Origin: Planctomycetales bacterium
Lineage (GTDB): Bacteria; Planctomycetota; Planctomycetia; Pirellulales; Thermoguttaceae
Direction: 5' to 3'
Length of the DNA stretch: 37,828 nt
NCBI GenBank assembly: GCA_007119795.1
Contig: SKOZ01000085.1
Coordinates: 1-37,828 of the forward strand
Of this stretch, positions 15,183 to 23,763 are shown piece by piece; the first letter of the stretch is position 1, and every line of letters starts with the position of its first letter. The notes beneath the pieces were generated by a model that had not been told where the DNA came from, did no database searches, and worked only from the letters and a program-made list of their open reading frames with translations. The translations under genes and the position numbers were made by a program.

Positions 15183-15599
15183 GTGGCAGTACGTATCCGA
15201 ATGAAGAGGATGGGCCGGCGGCACCGGCCCTTTTTCCGCATCTGTGCCATGGATGCGCGGGCCGCCCGCGACGGGCGGGTGCTCGAGGAGTTGGGGACCT
15301 ACGACCCGATGGTCCCCGAGGTCGATGCCCGGACCGTCCTCCGCGGCGAGCGGATCGCTTACTGGCTCGGCGTGGGCGCCCAGCCGACGGAAAAGGTCCG
15401 CGTACTGATCAAGAAATACGGCCCCCAGGGCACCCGGCTTGCCGAACACCACGCCGCCCTGGACCGATTGGCCCAACAGCGCCGCCGCCCGGAGCCGGTG
15501 ACCGTGGCCCATGCGCGCTCGGAACCGGCCGGGGAAGCCCCCGCCGACACACCGGCAGCGGCAGAGTCCGCGCCGGAACCGCCGGCCCACCCCACTTAG
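15183..15599 (+). CDS. rpsP: 30S ribosomal protein S16
   Basis: S16 binds 16S rRNA in the lower body of the 30S subunit and helps its assembly. The N-terminus V/M-A-V-R-I-R-M-K-R-M-G-R-R-H-R-P is diagnostic, followed by L-E-E-L-G-T-Y-D-P and G-E-R-I-A-Y-W-L-G-V-G-A-Q-P-T. The GTG at 15183 fits the family start exactly and has GGGAGAG six bases upstream; a TTG at 15165 would add six residues. The protein is 138 residues, against about 80-90 for most S16. The extra 45 or so C-terminal residues are Ala/Pro/Glu-rich and probably disordered. It sits between ffh and trmD, 46 bases upstream of trmD, with no rimM between them. Confidence 0.96.
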   Translation: MAVRIRMKRMGRRHRPFFRICAMDARAARDGRVLEELGTYDPMVPEVDARTVLRGERIAYWLGVGAQPTEKVRVLIKKYGPQGTRLAEHHAALDRLAQQRRRPEPVTVAHARSEPAGEAPADTPAAAESAPEPPAHPT

Positions 15600-15645
15600 G
15601 TTCCCGTTCGCCCGGGGGCGGCGTCGCTGCGGAGGAGGGGCCACC

Positions 15646-16374
15646 ATGACCTTCGACGTGCTCACCCTCTTCCCCGAGTTGTTCGAGAGCTACCTGAGCC
15701 AGAGTCTCCTGAAGAAGGCGATCGATCGGGGGCTGGTCCGGGTTCGCCGCCACAACATCCGCAATTGGGCCCGAGACAAGCACCGTTCCGTCGACGACAT
15801 ACCGTTCGGCGGCGGGCCGGGAATGGTGATGCGCGTGGAGCCGGTCGTCGAGTGCGTCGAGGCCGTCCAAGCCCTGGAGCCGCAACCCGGTCACCTGGTG
15901 ATGCTCACGCCCCAAGGCCGGCGGCTGGATCAGGCGGCCGTCGAGCGGCTGGCGGCGCGGCCGCGGGTGCTGCTGTTGTGCGGGCGTTACGAGGGCTTCG
16001 ACGAGCGGATCCGCGATCTGCTCGAGCCCGAGGAGATTTCCCTGGGCGACTTCGTGCTCAACGGAGGCGAAGTCGCCGCAATGGTGATTATCGATGCGAC
16101 GATTCGCCTCGTGCCGGGCGTCCTGGGCCACGAGGCGAGCAGCCTGTGCGACTCCTTCTCCGGACCGGACCGGTTGCTCGAGTGTGCCCAGTACACCCGC
16201 CCGCGGGTCTACCGAGGCCTGGCCGTGCCGGAGGTGCTCGTCAGCGGCGACCACGGCCGGATCGGCCGCTGGCGGAAAGAGGACAGCCGGCGGCGGACGC
16301 GGCAGCGACGCGCCGAGCTACTCGAGGGGAAAGAAGGCGAGGCGGCCGACTACAAGTCCCCAGACAACTCGTAA
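15646..16374 (+). CDS. trmD: tRNA (guanine-N1)-methyltransferase TrmD
   Basis: TrmD methylates G37 beside the anticodon of tRNAs reading CNN-type codons, using S-adenosylmethionine, and prevents +1 frameshifting. The 242-residue product has the normal length. Family signatures are M-T-F-D-V-L-T-L-F-P-E-L-F at the start, P-F-G-G-G-P-G-M-V-M near 54-63, the trefoil-knot SAM site L-L-L-C-G-R-Y-E-G-F-D-E-R, and S-L-G-D-F-V-L-N-G-G-E. The C-terminal tRNA-binding domain contains G-V-L-G-H-E-A-S and P-E-V-L-V-S-G-D-H. The ATG has a strong GGAGGAGGGG ribosome-binding site. It lies between rpsP and rplS (32 bases to the latter), as in most bacteria apart from the missing rimM. Confidence 0.97.
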   Translation: MTFDVLTLFPELFESYLSQSLLKKAIDRGLVRVRRHNIRNWARDKHRSVDDIPFGGGPGMVMRVEPVVECVEAVQALEPQPGHLVMLTPQGRRLDQAAVERLAARPRVLLLCGRYEGFDERIRDLLEPEEISLGDFVLNGGEVAAMVIIDATIRLVPGVLGHEASSLCDSFSGPDRLLECAQYTRPRVYRGLAVPEVLVSGDHGRIGRWRKEDSRRRTRQRRAELLEGKEGEAADYKSPDNS

Positions 16375-16406
16375 AGGCCAAATAATCCAGAAAGGATGGT
16401 AAAGCC

Positions 16407-16856
16407 ATGAGCCAAGAGATCATTGCCCTGGTCGAACAAACCAGCCGCCGCGAGGAAGTCCCCCGATTCGAGATCGGTGATACGGTAGACGTCCATTGCC
16501 GCATCCTGGAGGGCGAAAAGGAGCGCATCCAGGTCTTTACCGGTGTGGTCATCGCCCGAAGCGGCTCGGGAACCCGTGAGATGTTCACCGTGCGGCGGAT
16601 CGTCCAGGGAGAAGGGGTCGAGCGGAAGTTCCCCCTCCACTCGCCGCGGATCGCGAAGATCGAAGTAACCCGCTCCTCGGTGGTGCGGCGGGCCAAGCTC
16701 TATTTCCTCCGGGACCGAGTAGGCAAGGCCACCCGCCTCAAGGAGCGCCGCATCGAACGCGCCAAGACGGCCGAGAAACCCCTTTCCAAGGCCAAGCGGC
16801 GCCGCAAGGCTCGGGCCGCCGAAAAGAACGCCGGCGGCGCAAGCGCAAACGAGTGA
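16407..16856 (+). CDS. rplS: 50S ribosomal protein L19
   Basis: L19 sits at the 30S-50S interface and contributes to an intersubunit bridge. The diagnostic region [10 protein letters not shown] near residues 21-30, [18 protein letters not shown] and the [10 protein letters not shown] stretch are all present. [15 protein letters not shown] follows. At 149 residues it is about 30 longer than the common 115-residue form; the extra C-terminus is Arg/Lys/Ala-rich. The ribosome-binding site AGAAAGGATGG lies just upstream. It closes the rpsP-trmD-rplS group and is followed after 185 bases by yraN. Confidence 0.97.
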   Translation: MSQEIIALVEQTSRREEVPRFEIGDTVDVHCRILEGEKERIQVFTGVVIARSGSGTREMFTVRRIVQGEGVERKFPLHSPRIAKIEVTRSSVVRRAKLYFLRDRVGKATRLKERRIERAKTAEKPLSKAKRRRKARAAEKNAGGASANE

Positions 16857-17041
16857 GCGGCGGAGAGGAATGAAGATAGGGAACCGAAAAGAGACGGCGA
16901 GCCATCGGCGGCGGGCTCTCTGCGAAGGCATCGGTTAGCGTAGTCCGCGGCCAGTGGCCGACGGCTCGTTCCAGTCGGGGGATACCCCACGGCCGCCAGC
17001 CATCGAGAGCGGTTCCCCAGGCTCCTGTCCCCTGCCATGCG

Positions 17042-17464
17042 ATGATTGGGAATCTGCGACGATACCTCCTGGCCCGCTGGCGGGAGCTCTTCCCACGCCG
17101 CACGCTCGGCCGGCGCGGCGAGGATGCTGCGGCCCGGTTCCTGAAGCGGCGGGGCGGTAGGATCCTCGCTCGTGGCTCGCGCTCGGCCTTGGGCGAGATC
17201 GATCTGGTGGTCCTCGACGGCAAGAGCATCGTTTTCGTCGAGGTGAAGACCCGCCGCCACGGCGAGGCCGGCCACCCCAGCGAGGCCGTCGATACCGCCA
17301 AGCAGCGGCGGCTCACGCGGTTGGCACTGGGATTCCTCAAGCGCCACGCCCTCTCCGAGCGGCCGGTCCGCTTCGACGTCGTGGCCGTCACCTGGCCCCA
17401 GGACGGCCGCCGCCCGACCATCGAGCATTTCCCGGCCGCCTTCGAGGCCGCAGAGCCATCCTAG
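17042..17464 (+). CDS. YraN/UPF0102 family nuclease-fold protein
   Basis: The 140-residue protein has the UPF0102 signature. L-G-R-R-G-E-D-A-A-A-R-F-L near residues 22-34 precedes G-E-I-D-L-V-V-L-D and I-V-F-V-E-V-K-T-R. The acidic residues of G-E-I-D and the E-V-K triad match the metal site of PD-(D/E)XK nucleases, and the family is related to Holliday-junction resolvases. The cellular role of YraN is not established. In many genomes it follows rnhB downstream of rplS; here rnhB is absent and yraN follows rplS directly. The N-terminal 20 residues (W-R-E-L-F-P-R-R) are an extension seen in some members. The ATG at 17042 was taken; no strong ribosome-binding site is visible, so the true start could be slightly downstream. 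Confidence 0.9.
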   Translation: MIGNLRRYLLARWRELFPRRTLGRRGEDAAARFLKRRGGRILARGSRSALGEIDLVVLDGKSIVFVEVKTRRHGEAGHPSEAVDTAKQRRLTRLALGFLKRHALSERPVRFDVVAVTWPQDGRRPTIEHFPAAFEAAEPS

Positions 17465-17605
17465 GATTGCAGGGCCGCGCCGCTTGCGGTGTTCCGCTGC
17501 TTTCGCTTCGACTGCTCTTTACTCGGCGGCCGGCTTGTGCGACACTTCGCCCCCTTGGTCCCCGGCGTTCGGAGACCACATTCCGGTGGCGAGGAAGAAG
17601 TCGCG

Positions 17606-17917
17606 GTGAGTTCCGGATTGCCAACGTGGGGTGGTCCGCGGTCCCGGCCGCGTACCGCATCGAGACGAGTTGGCCGGCTGTCGAGCGCCCTGGGGCGATG
17701 GCTGCGGGGTACGCTGGCGGCGGCGCTTCTCTCTGTGGTCGCGGCAGGCTGCGCGTTCTGGCCCGCGGAGGAAAACCTCGGGCTAACCGATGAGGTCTAC
17801 AACCTCCCGGCCCGTATGCGGCGTCCCGACGAGGAACCTGGCCGCTGGCAGGCCTCGGGCTACAATGGCCTCGACGAGCGGACGCGCGCGATCGAGCGCA
17901 GCTTGGGCGTCCGCTGA
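17606..17917 (+). CDS. small predicted lipoprotein, unknown function
   Basis: The product has 103 residues from a GTG start with GAGGAAG upstream. A basic N-region and hydrophobic stretch (L-A-A-A-L-L-S-V-V-A-A-G) end in a lipobox with Cys49, so the mature part is a lipid-anchored peptide of about 55 residues. It contains E-E-N-L-G-L-T-D-E-V-Y-N and ends R-A-I-E-R-S-L-G-V-R, with no recognised domain. The unusually long n-region suggests the true start could be later, but no better start codon with a ribosome-binding site is seen. It lies 133 bases upstream of the M32 carboxypeptidase gene on the same strand. Confidence 0.65.
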   Translation: MSSGLPTWGGPRSRPRTASRRVGRLSSALGRWLRGTLAAALLSVVAAGCAFWPAEENLGLTDEVYNLPARMRRPDEEPGRWQASGYNGLDERTRAIERSLGVR

Positions 17918-18050
17918 AACGTGGCCGCGCACCCCCCTCCGCGATCCCGTCGCCGGGGATGGGCCGCCACCCGGGCAAGGGCTCGCCCCTCCGCCGGATC
18001 GCGCGGCACTTCGCCCCCGGCGCCGCCGATTCCGCCCGAAAGGCCCGCGC

Positions 18051-19568
18051 ATGCCGCCATCGCCAGAGACGCTCTTCGAGCAGGTCTGCGACCACGCTCG
18101 CCAAACGGCACTCTTAGCCTCGGTCGAGGGGCTCCTCGGTTGGGACGAGCGGACCATGATGCCGCCCGCCGCCGCACCTCACCGCGCCGAGCAGATGACG
18201 CTTCTCTCGGCGATGATCCACCGCCGCACCACGGACCCGCGGTTCGGCGGCTGGCTCGAGGAACTGGCCGCATCGGAGCGGGCGGCCGATCCCCACGGCG
18301 ATATGGGAGCCACCGTCCGCGGCTTGAAACGGATTCACGACCGCGCCGTGCGGCTCCCAACGGCGCTGGTCGAGGAGCTGACCCGCACGGCGGTGCTGGG
18401 GCAGCAGGCCTGGGAGGAGGCGCGGGAACGGGACGACTTCGGCCGTTTCCAGCCGCTGCTGGAGAAGACGGTGCGGCTGAAGCGGGAGGAGGCCGACGCC
18501 CTGGCCATCGGCCGTTGCCGCTACGACGCCCTGCTCGACGAATACGAGCCGGGGGAATCGACCGACCGCGTGGCTGCCGTGCTCGCCGGGCTGCGCGAGC
18601 CTCTGGTGGCGCTCATCGATGCCATCCGGGGCGCGTCGCAGCGGCCCGACGCCGCCGTCCTCAAGCACCGCTTCCCGCTGGCGGCACAGGAGGCCCTGGG
18701 ACGCGCCGCGGCGGCGGAGATCGGCTTCGACTTCAGCCGCGGGCGGCTCGACGAAACGGTCCATCCTTTCTGCGCCGAGGCCGGTCCCCACGACTGCCGC
18801 ATCACCACCCGCTACGACGAGCATTATCTGCCCATGGGGCTGTTCGGCATCCTTCACGAGGCGGGCCACGGCCTCTACGACCAGGGGCTCGATCCCGCCG
18901 CCTACGGCCTGCCGCTGGGCAGCCCCGTCTCGCACGGGATCCACGAGTCGCAATCGCGCCTCTGGGAAAACCAGGTGGGCCGCAGCCGCGCCTTCTGGGA
19001 ACACGGCTTCTCCCGCCTGAAGCAGTTCTTTCCCGCGGCGCTGACCGGCGTCTCCCTCGACGACTTCCACTTTGCCGTCAACGCCGTGGCCCCCTCGACG
19101 ATCCGCGTCGAGGCTGACGAAGCGACCTACAACCTGCACATCATCGTCCGCTTCGAGCTCGAACAGGCGCTGCTCGAGGACCGTCTCGCCGTGGCCGATC
19201 TCCCCGCCGCCTGGAACGCGGCCTATCGCGAGTACTTGGATATCGAAGTCCCCAACGACGCCCAGGGGGTCCTCCAGGATGTCCACTGGAGTGGCGGATC
19301 GTTCGGCTATTTCCCCACCTACACGCTTGGCAACCTCTACGCCGCCGCGTTCTTCGCTGCGGCCGACGCCGCACTCGGCGGCCTCGAGGCGTTGCTGGCT
19401 CGCGGCGAGTTTCAACCCCTTCTCGACTGGCTGCGCGAGAACGTCCACGGCCACGGCCAGCGCTTCTCGGCCGCCGAGCTGATCATGCGGATCACGGGAG
19501 CTCCCTTGAGCCACGCCCCCTTCATGGATTATCTCCGCGGCAAGCTGACACCGCTGTACCGGATCTGA
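18051..19568 (+). CDS. carboxypeptidase Taq (M32) family metallopeptidase
   Basis: M32 enzymes are cytoplasmic zinc-dependent carboxypeptidases that remove C-terminal residues with broad specificity except proline. The 505-residue length fits the family. The zinc motif H-E-A-G-H is at 269-273 and the third ligand Glu299 lies in H-E-S-Q-S-R, where the family has H-E-S-Q-S. Other conserved stretches are D-E-R-T-M-M-P-P near the N-terminus, D-C-R-I-T-T-R-Y-D, and V-H-W-S-G-G-S-F-G-Y-F-P-T-Y-T-L-G-N in the C-terminal half. No signal peptide is present. The ATG at 18051 starts directly before the family N-terminus; the long upstream frame extension overlaps the lipoprotein gene antigenically meaningless sequence and is ignored. 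Confidence 0.95.
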   Translation: MPPSPETLFEQVCDHARQTALLASVEGLLGWDERTMMPPAAAPHRAEQMTLLSAMIHRRTTDPRFGGWLEELAASERAADPHGDMGATVRGLKRIHDRAVRLPTALVEELTRTAVLGQQAWEEARERDDFGRFQPLLEKTVRLKREEADALAIGRCRYDALLDEYEPGESTDRVAAVLAGLREPLVALIDAIRGASQRPDAAVLKHRFPLAAQEALGRAAAAEIGFDFSRGRLDETVHPFCAEAGPHDCRITTRYDEHYLPMGLFGILHEAGHGLYDQGLDPAAYGLPLGSPVSHGIHESQSRLWENQVGRSRAFWEHGFSRLKQFFPAALTGVSLDDFHFAVNAVAPSTIRVEADEATYNLHIIVRFELEQALLEDRLAVADLPAAWNAAYREYLDIEVPNDAQGVLQDVHWSGGSFGYFPTYTLGNLYAAAFFAAADAALGGLEALLARGEFQPLLDWLRENVHGHGQRFSAAELIMRITGAPLSHAPFMDYLRGKLTPLYRI

Positions 19569-19886
19569 GCCCCCCAGTGGGGCGGGTGGTCCGCCGCCCG
19601 TCATCCCGGCGCCGGCTTGCCGCCGCGGGTCGACACCGCCCGCCGAGCCGGCAATCTTCTCCCAACCGCTAGGGCCGACGCCCTGCGGACCGGAAACCGC
19701 GGTCCGGGGGATGGGCAGGGCGCAGCGAAGGCGGCCTCTTCGATTAAACTGGCAGTTAGCGCCGCTGGGCCCGGCCGCAAGTCCGCAGGGACGGGCCTGC
19801 CAAATGCTCGCGGCGGACCAGGCTTCCATCTACAATGGGGCTGGTACGGGCACTTCTGCGGAACAGAAGAGAGAGCAACAAGAGCC
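19569..19886. other. intergenic region with a GC-rich hairpin, no gene seen
   Basis: The 318 bases separate the carboxypeptidase gene from the cyclophilin gene on the same strand. GGGCGG (19580-19585) and CCGCCC (19594-19599) can pair around an 8-base loop right after the carboxypeptidase stop, a possible but T-tract-free terminator. The frame of the cyclophilin gene stays open through this stretch, but the sequence there does not look like a signal peptide or a domain. The ribosome-binding site of the next gene is weak (AGAGAG). Confidence 0.45.
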
Positions 19887-22800
19887 ATGGCAACTACGTT
19901 CTGCGGTGGCAGGCGGCGGCGTACAGGTAGGTGGAGCAAGCGGCGCGGCCGTCCCGTAACGCGGAAGGCGCGGCTCGAGCTGCTCGAGCCGCGCTGGTTC
20001 CTCAATGCCGGTCCTCTTCTCAACCCCCTCGACGACTTGATCCTCTATGGGGGCGCACCGCTGCACATCGCCTTGAGTAGCGAGTTTTCGGGCGACGGCG
20101 GGCTCACCTACTCGGTGACCACCAACAACGCCGACCTCACCGCCGAGATCCCTCAAGGCAACCGCAGCATGAAGATCACCGTCGCCGAGTACGGCGACAT
20201 GGTCTTCGAGCTCTTCGAGGACCTGGCCCCCCGGACCACGGGCCGGATCATCGAGCTCATCGAGTCGGGCTTCTACGACGGGCTGATCTTCCACCGCATC
20301 ATCGACGGCTTCATGATCCAGGGGGGCGACCCTACGGGCACCGGCACCGGCGGCTCGGGGGTGAAGTTCGACGACGAATACCACCCCCTGCTCATGCACA
20401 CCAGCGCCGGCGTCCTCTCCATGGCCAAGAGCGCCGACGACACGAACGACTCGCAGTTCTTCATCACCGACGCCGCCACCCGCCACCTCGACTTCAACCA
20501 CTCGGTATTCGGCTTCCTCACCGCCGGCGACGACGTCCGCAAGGCGATCAGCCAGATGGCCACGGACGCGCAGGACCGCCCCCTGGACGACGTGGTCATG
20601 GAATCGGTGACCACGTTCGTCGATGCCGAGAACGGCGTCCTCCGCCTCTCCGCTCCCCATGGCTATACGGGCACGGCCCAGGTCACCGTCACGGTGACCG
20701 ACGCCGAAGGGATCACCGACAGCCAGACTTTCAACGTCGTCATCCAGAAGGACAACCAGACCACCCCGCCGTTCCTCCTCCCCATCGACCCCATCCATAC
20801 CGCGGTCGATACTCCGACCTATTTCGAGCTTCCCGCCTGGGACCGGCAAGGGAATCCACTCTACTTCGCCGGGTTGGTCTACCCGGAGAACGCCCATATC
20901 ACCGTAGACCTCTCCGAGGTCGACGGGCAAGGCGTGGTCACGCCCAGCGGCGGGCTCGTGGGCGTGCACAGCATCTACGTGGGCGTGCGGGCCCGCGACG
21001 GCTACCAGTGGGACACGCAGCTGATCCCCCTCTTCATCCACCCCGCCGCACCCTCGCAGGTCCGCCTGCTGGCCAGTTCCGACACCGGCGTCAGCAGCAG
21101 CGACGGCATCACGGCCCTGAACAACAGCGACTCCGGGAAGGTGCTGCATTTCCGCGTCAGCGACGTGCTCGAGGGAGCTACGGTGCGGCTGTACGCCGGG
21201 GAGACGTTCATCGGCGAGGCGGTCGCCGACGCCGACGAAGTCGTCATTCAGACCGATGGCGGCACGCTCCTCACCGACGGCGTCCACCAGATCACCGCCC
21301 GCCAGTTCCTCCAGGGCCAGGAATACGAAGTGGGCAATGAGTCGGGGACCGTCGATCTGGCCAGCGGGGGCTCGGCGGCCCTCTCGATCACCATCGATAC
21401 GGCGGCGCCCGAGTTCACCTCGGCGCCCGTCGAGGCCGCCGCCGAAGGGCTCCTCTACCAGTACCAGGTCACCACCAACGAGGATCCCCACGTCGTCTAC
21501 GGGCTGAAATCGGGCCCCGCGGGTATGACGATCGACGCGCAGACGGGCCTGCTGACCTGGACGCCCCAGCCCGGCCAGGGACCGCTTGCCTCCGTCGTCG
21601 TCGCGGCCCAGGACCTGGCCGGCAACGAATCGCAGCAGGCCTTCGAGATCACCATCAAGCTGGCCCCCGTGATCGCGCCCATCGCCGACTACCAGGTCGA
21701 CGAGCTCTCGCTGCTGACCTTCACCGTCGAGGCCTACGATCCCGACGGCGCCGCGATTACCTTCAGCCTCGGCCCCGGCGCCCCCGCGGGTGCCGCCATC
21801 GACGCGGAGACGGGCGTCTTCACCTGGACGCCCTCCGAGGCCCAGGGGCCCGGCGTTTTCCAGATCGAGGTCCAGGCCACCGACGAGGCGGGCGTTACCG
21901 CGAGGCGCACCTTTGAGGTCATCGTCGACGAGGTCAACCACCCGCCCGAGCTGACGCCCATCGCCGACACGGAAGCGTACGAGCATTCACCCTTGACCTT
22001 CCAAGTCGAAGCCTTCGACCCCGACATCCCCGCCAATCGCCTCTTCTTCAGCCTCCGCCCCGGCGCCCCGGAAGGCGCGCGGATCGACCCCGATACGGGG
22101 GTCTTCTCCTGGACCCCCAACGAACTCCAGGGAGGCCACGAGTTCGAGATCGTCGTCCGCGTCACCGACGAGCACGGCGCTTACGACGAGACGACCTTCT
22201 CCGTGGAGGTCCACGAGGTCGATCGTCCGCCCGTCATCGAACCGCTCGATGACCAGATCGCGATCGCCGGCGAGGAACTCGCCTTCACCGTCGTCGGCTA
22301 CGACCCGGACATCCCCACGAATCCCGTCCGCTTCTCGCTGGATGAGGGGGCGCCGGAAGGGATGGCCATCGATCCCGAGACGGGCCGCGTCGAATGGGAC
22401 GTTCCCCAGGACCACCCCGGTGGTGAATACCTCGTGCGGGTGTTGGTCACCGAGATCTGGGAAGACGGTACGGACGGGCTTTCGTCGACGAGCGACGTCC
22501 GCGTCTTCGTCACCGGACCGTGGGAGCTCTTCTTCCACGCCGCCGAGCTCGAAGCGCTGGGCGCGAGCGATCCGGTTGAGGAGGAAGCGGTCGAGGCACT
22601 GCTGGTGGTCGAGGAAGAATCGACGTCGGACGACGGCTCGGTCCGGATGGCGCCCCTGGGGGGAGGCGGCGAAGAGGGCGTTCTCGGGCTGCAGTTTTCA
22701 TCCCGTTACCTCGGCGGCCTTTCGGTCGATTTCGACGAGGATTCCGAAGACAACCCCAGCGAAAGGGAGCAGGCTGCCAGCACGCCCCTGCCGCCGGAGC

Positions 22801-23036
22801 AGCCCGCGAGCCACCACTCCGCCCCCGAGGAAGCCACCGCTGCGAGCCGGCCCCGCCGCGCGACCACCGAGGCGATCCCCGCGGCCCGCGGCGAATCGCC
22901 CCCTCGGGATGCGGCCGAAGGGCATCCGGCCTCAGACGAGACCCTCGAGCCGGCTGCGGCGGCCCGCGCCGCCGACGCCGCGCTCGAGGATCTACCCGAA
23001 GAGGCCGTCCTCGCTGCCGTCATGGCCGCCCGGTGA
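19887..23036 (+). CDS. secreted cyclophilin-type PPIase with cadherin/Ig-like repeats and LEPR N-terminal motif
   Basis: The 1049-residue protein starts with an Arg/Lys-rich region, then L-E-L-L-E-P-R-W-F-L-N-A at 30-41, the planctomycete-type LEPR motif found on large exported proteins. A cyclophilin domain covers about 95-250: F-H-R-I-I-D-G-F-M-I-Q-G-G-D-P, then D-S-Q-F-F-I-T and the H-S-V-F-G stretch. The catalytic Arg of F-H-R and the Q of Q-G-G-D-P are kept, so it may be active. From about 505 to 880 come four Ig/cadherin-like repeats, each ending in a variant of G-x-F-x-W-T-P, with D-P-D turns that could bind calcium. The last 150 residues are acidic, then Ala/Pro/Glu-rich and probably disordered. 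The role is probably surface-associated protein folding or adhesion. The ATG at 19887 places the LEPR motif at the usual distance from the start. Confidence 0.88.
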   Translation: MATTFCGGRRRRTGRWSKRRGRPVTRKARLELLEPRWFLNAGPLLNPLDDLILYGGAPLHIALSSEFSGDGGLTYSVTTNNADLTAEIPQGNRSMKITVAEYGDMVFELFEDLAPRTTGRIIELIESGFYDGLIFHRIIDGFMIQGGDPTGTGTGGSGVKFDDEYHPLLMHTSAGVLSMAKSADDTNDSQFFITDAATRHLDFNHSVFGFLTAGDDVRKAISQMATDAQDRPLDDVVMESVTTFVDAENGVLRLSAPHGYTGTAQVTVTVTDAEGITDSQTFNVVIQKDNQTTPPFLLPIDPIHTAVDTPTYFELPAWDRQGNPLYFAGLVYPENAHITVDLSEVDGQGVVTPSGGLVGVHSIYVGVRARDGYQWDTQLIPLFIHPAAPSQVRLLASSDTGVSSSDGITALNNSDSGKVLHFRVSDVLEGATVRLYAGETFIGEAVADADEVVIQTDGGTLLTDGVHQITARQFLQGQEYEVGNESGTVDLASGGSAALSITIDTAAPEFTSAPVEAAAEGLLYQYQVTTNEDPHVVYGLKSGPAGMTIDAQTGLLTWTPQPGQGPLASVVVAAQDLAGNESQQAFEITIKLAPVIAPIADYQVDELSLLTFTVEAYDPDGAAITFSLGPGAPAGAAIDAETGVFTWTPSEAQGPGVFQIEVQATDEAGVTARRTFEVIVDEVNHPPELTPIADTEAYEHSPLTFQVEAFDPDIPANRLFFSLRPGAPEGARIDPDTGVFSWTPNELQGGHEFEIVVRVTDEHGAYDETTFSVEVHEVDRPPVIEPLDDQIAIAGEELAFTVVGYDPDIPTNPVRFSLDEGAPEGMAIDPETGRVEWDVPQDHPGGEYLVRVLVTEIWEDGTDGLSSTSDVRVFVTGPWELFFHAAELEALGASDPVEEEAVEALLVVEEESTSDDGSVRMAPLGGGGEEGVLGLQFSSRYLGGLSVDFDEDSEDNPSEREQAASTPLPPEQPASHHSAPEEATAASRPRRATTEAIPAARGESPPRDAAEGHPASDETLEPAAAARAADAALEDLPEEAVLAAVMAAR

Positions 23037-23283
23037 CGCGAACGATTCACCGCGAGGCCGTGCCGTCCGGCGGGTCCCGGTAGCCCAACGCCCTGGGGCC
23101 CCAATACCCCGCTGGTCTTTCTAACTCGAGTTTACCAGTAGTGGGCGGCACGCTCGGCCGTGAACCCTTTTGGGAATGACAGGAGGGGTCCTCCCCGAAA
23201 TAAGCGGGAGAGGGAATGGGCTACCTCTTCCCTCCGTTTCCTCGTGCTCGGTCTTCTCGACCGTTTCTTATCCCCTTCCCCTT

Positions 23284-23310
23284 CTCCGTTCCCTCGGTTT
23301 CCTCCTGTTC
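23284..23310. repeat. left arm of pyrimidine-rich inverted repeat
   Basis: This arm contains CTCCGTTCCCTC and ends CCTCCTGTTC (23301-23310). The last ten bases are an exact reverse complement of GAACAGGAGG at 23510-23519, and the rest pairs imperfectly with the right arm. The two arms are about 200 bases apart. It may mark the ends of a small non-autonomous element or be a low-complexity repeat; no target-site duplication was recognised. Confidence 0.5.
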
Positions 23311-23509
23311 AAAAGAAGAACGGCAAGAGAGCGGGCGCCTTGCCCACCTTTCTGGAACCGGAGGGAACGGAGCGAGTGAGGGAGAAGAGCGTGGCGCCGG
23401 TTTGGAGGGAGCTGCTCCCGGATGGTTCTCGACTCCCCGAATCCCTCTCGGTTCCTCTCGGCGCGCTCCTGTCCGGTAAAGATCGGGCGATTGGAGGTGG
23501 TTCTTGCTC

Positions 23510-23539
23510 GAACAGGAGGGAACGGAGGAAACAGAGGAG
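23510..23539. repeat. right arm of purine-rich inverted repeat
   Basis: The arm begins GAACAGGAGG (23510-23519) and continues GAACGGAGGAAACAGAGGAG, the imperfect reverse complement of 23284-23310. A related GGAGGGAACGGAG copy lies at about 23361-23373 between the arms. The pattern of G-A-A-C-R-G-A-G-G units repeats in direct orientation within the arm. Confidence 0.5.
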
Positions 23540-23763
23540 TGGTTGCACAGAGCTGGACATTAGTAAACTCCAACTGGACAGACCACTACGCCGATAGCCC
23601 GCTTCCCCAGTTCGCAAACTGGCCCCTTTTCCGGGGGCGGTCGTTGGCAACCCACTGGAGGCCACGTTGTGGCGAGCCGGGGCGTCTTTCCCCGCGATCT
23701 TCGCCGTCTTTCCGGGCGCTGTATGCGGTCGACGACGCTCGATGGCGTTGGGCGCACCCGGCC

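Larger units (their letters stand above)
23037..23763. other. non-coding region with purine/pyrimidine-rich repeats
   Basis: I find no believable gene in these 727 bases between the cyclophilin gene and the convergent DUF3604 gene. A 10-bp palindrome, AACTCGAGTT (23123-23132), framed by CTGGT and ACCAG, lies 87 bases after the cyclophilin stop. From about 23200 to 23540 the composition changes to long pyrimidine runs followed by purine runs. Variants of GGGAACGGAG recur on both strands. The base composition and codon pattern differ from the genes on either side. Confidence 0.55.

Noticed and set aside
19617..19886. N-terminal extension of the cyclophilin protein from an upstream in-frame start
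   Set aside because: The added 90 residues would bury the LEPR motif far from the N-terminus and have no domain-like content. The ATG at 19887 fits the motif position.
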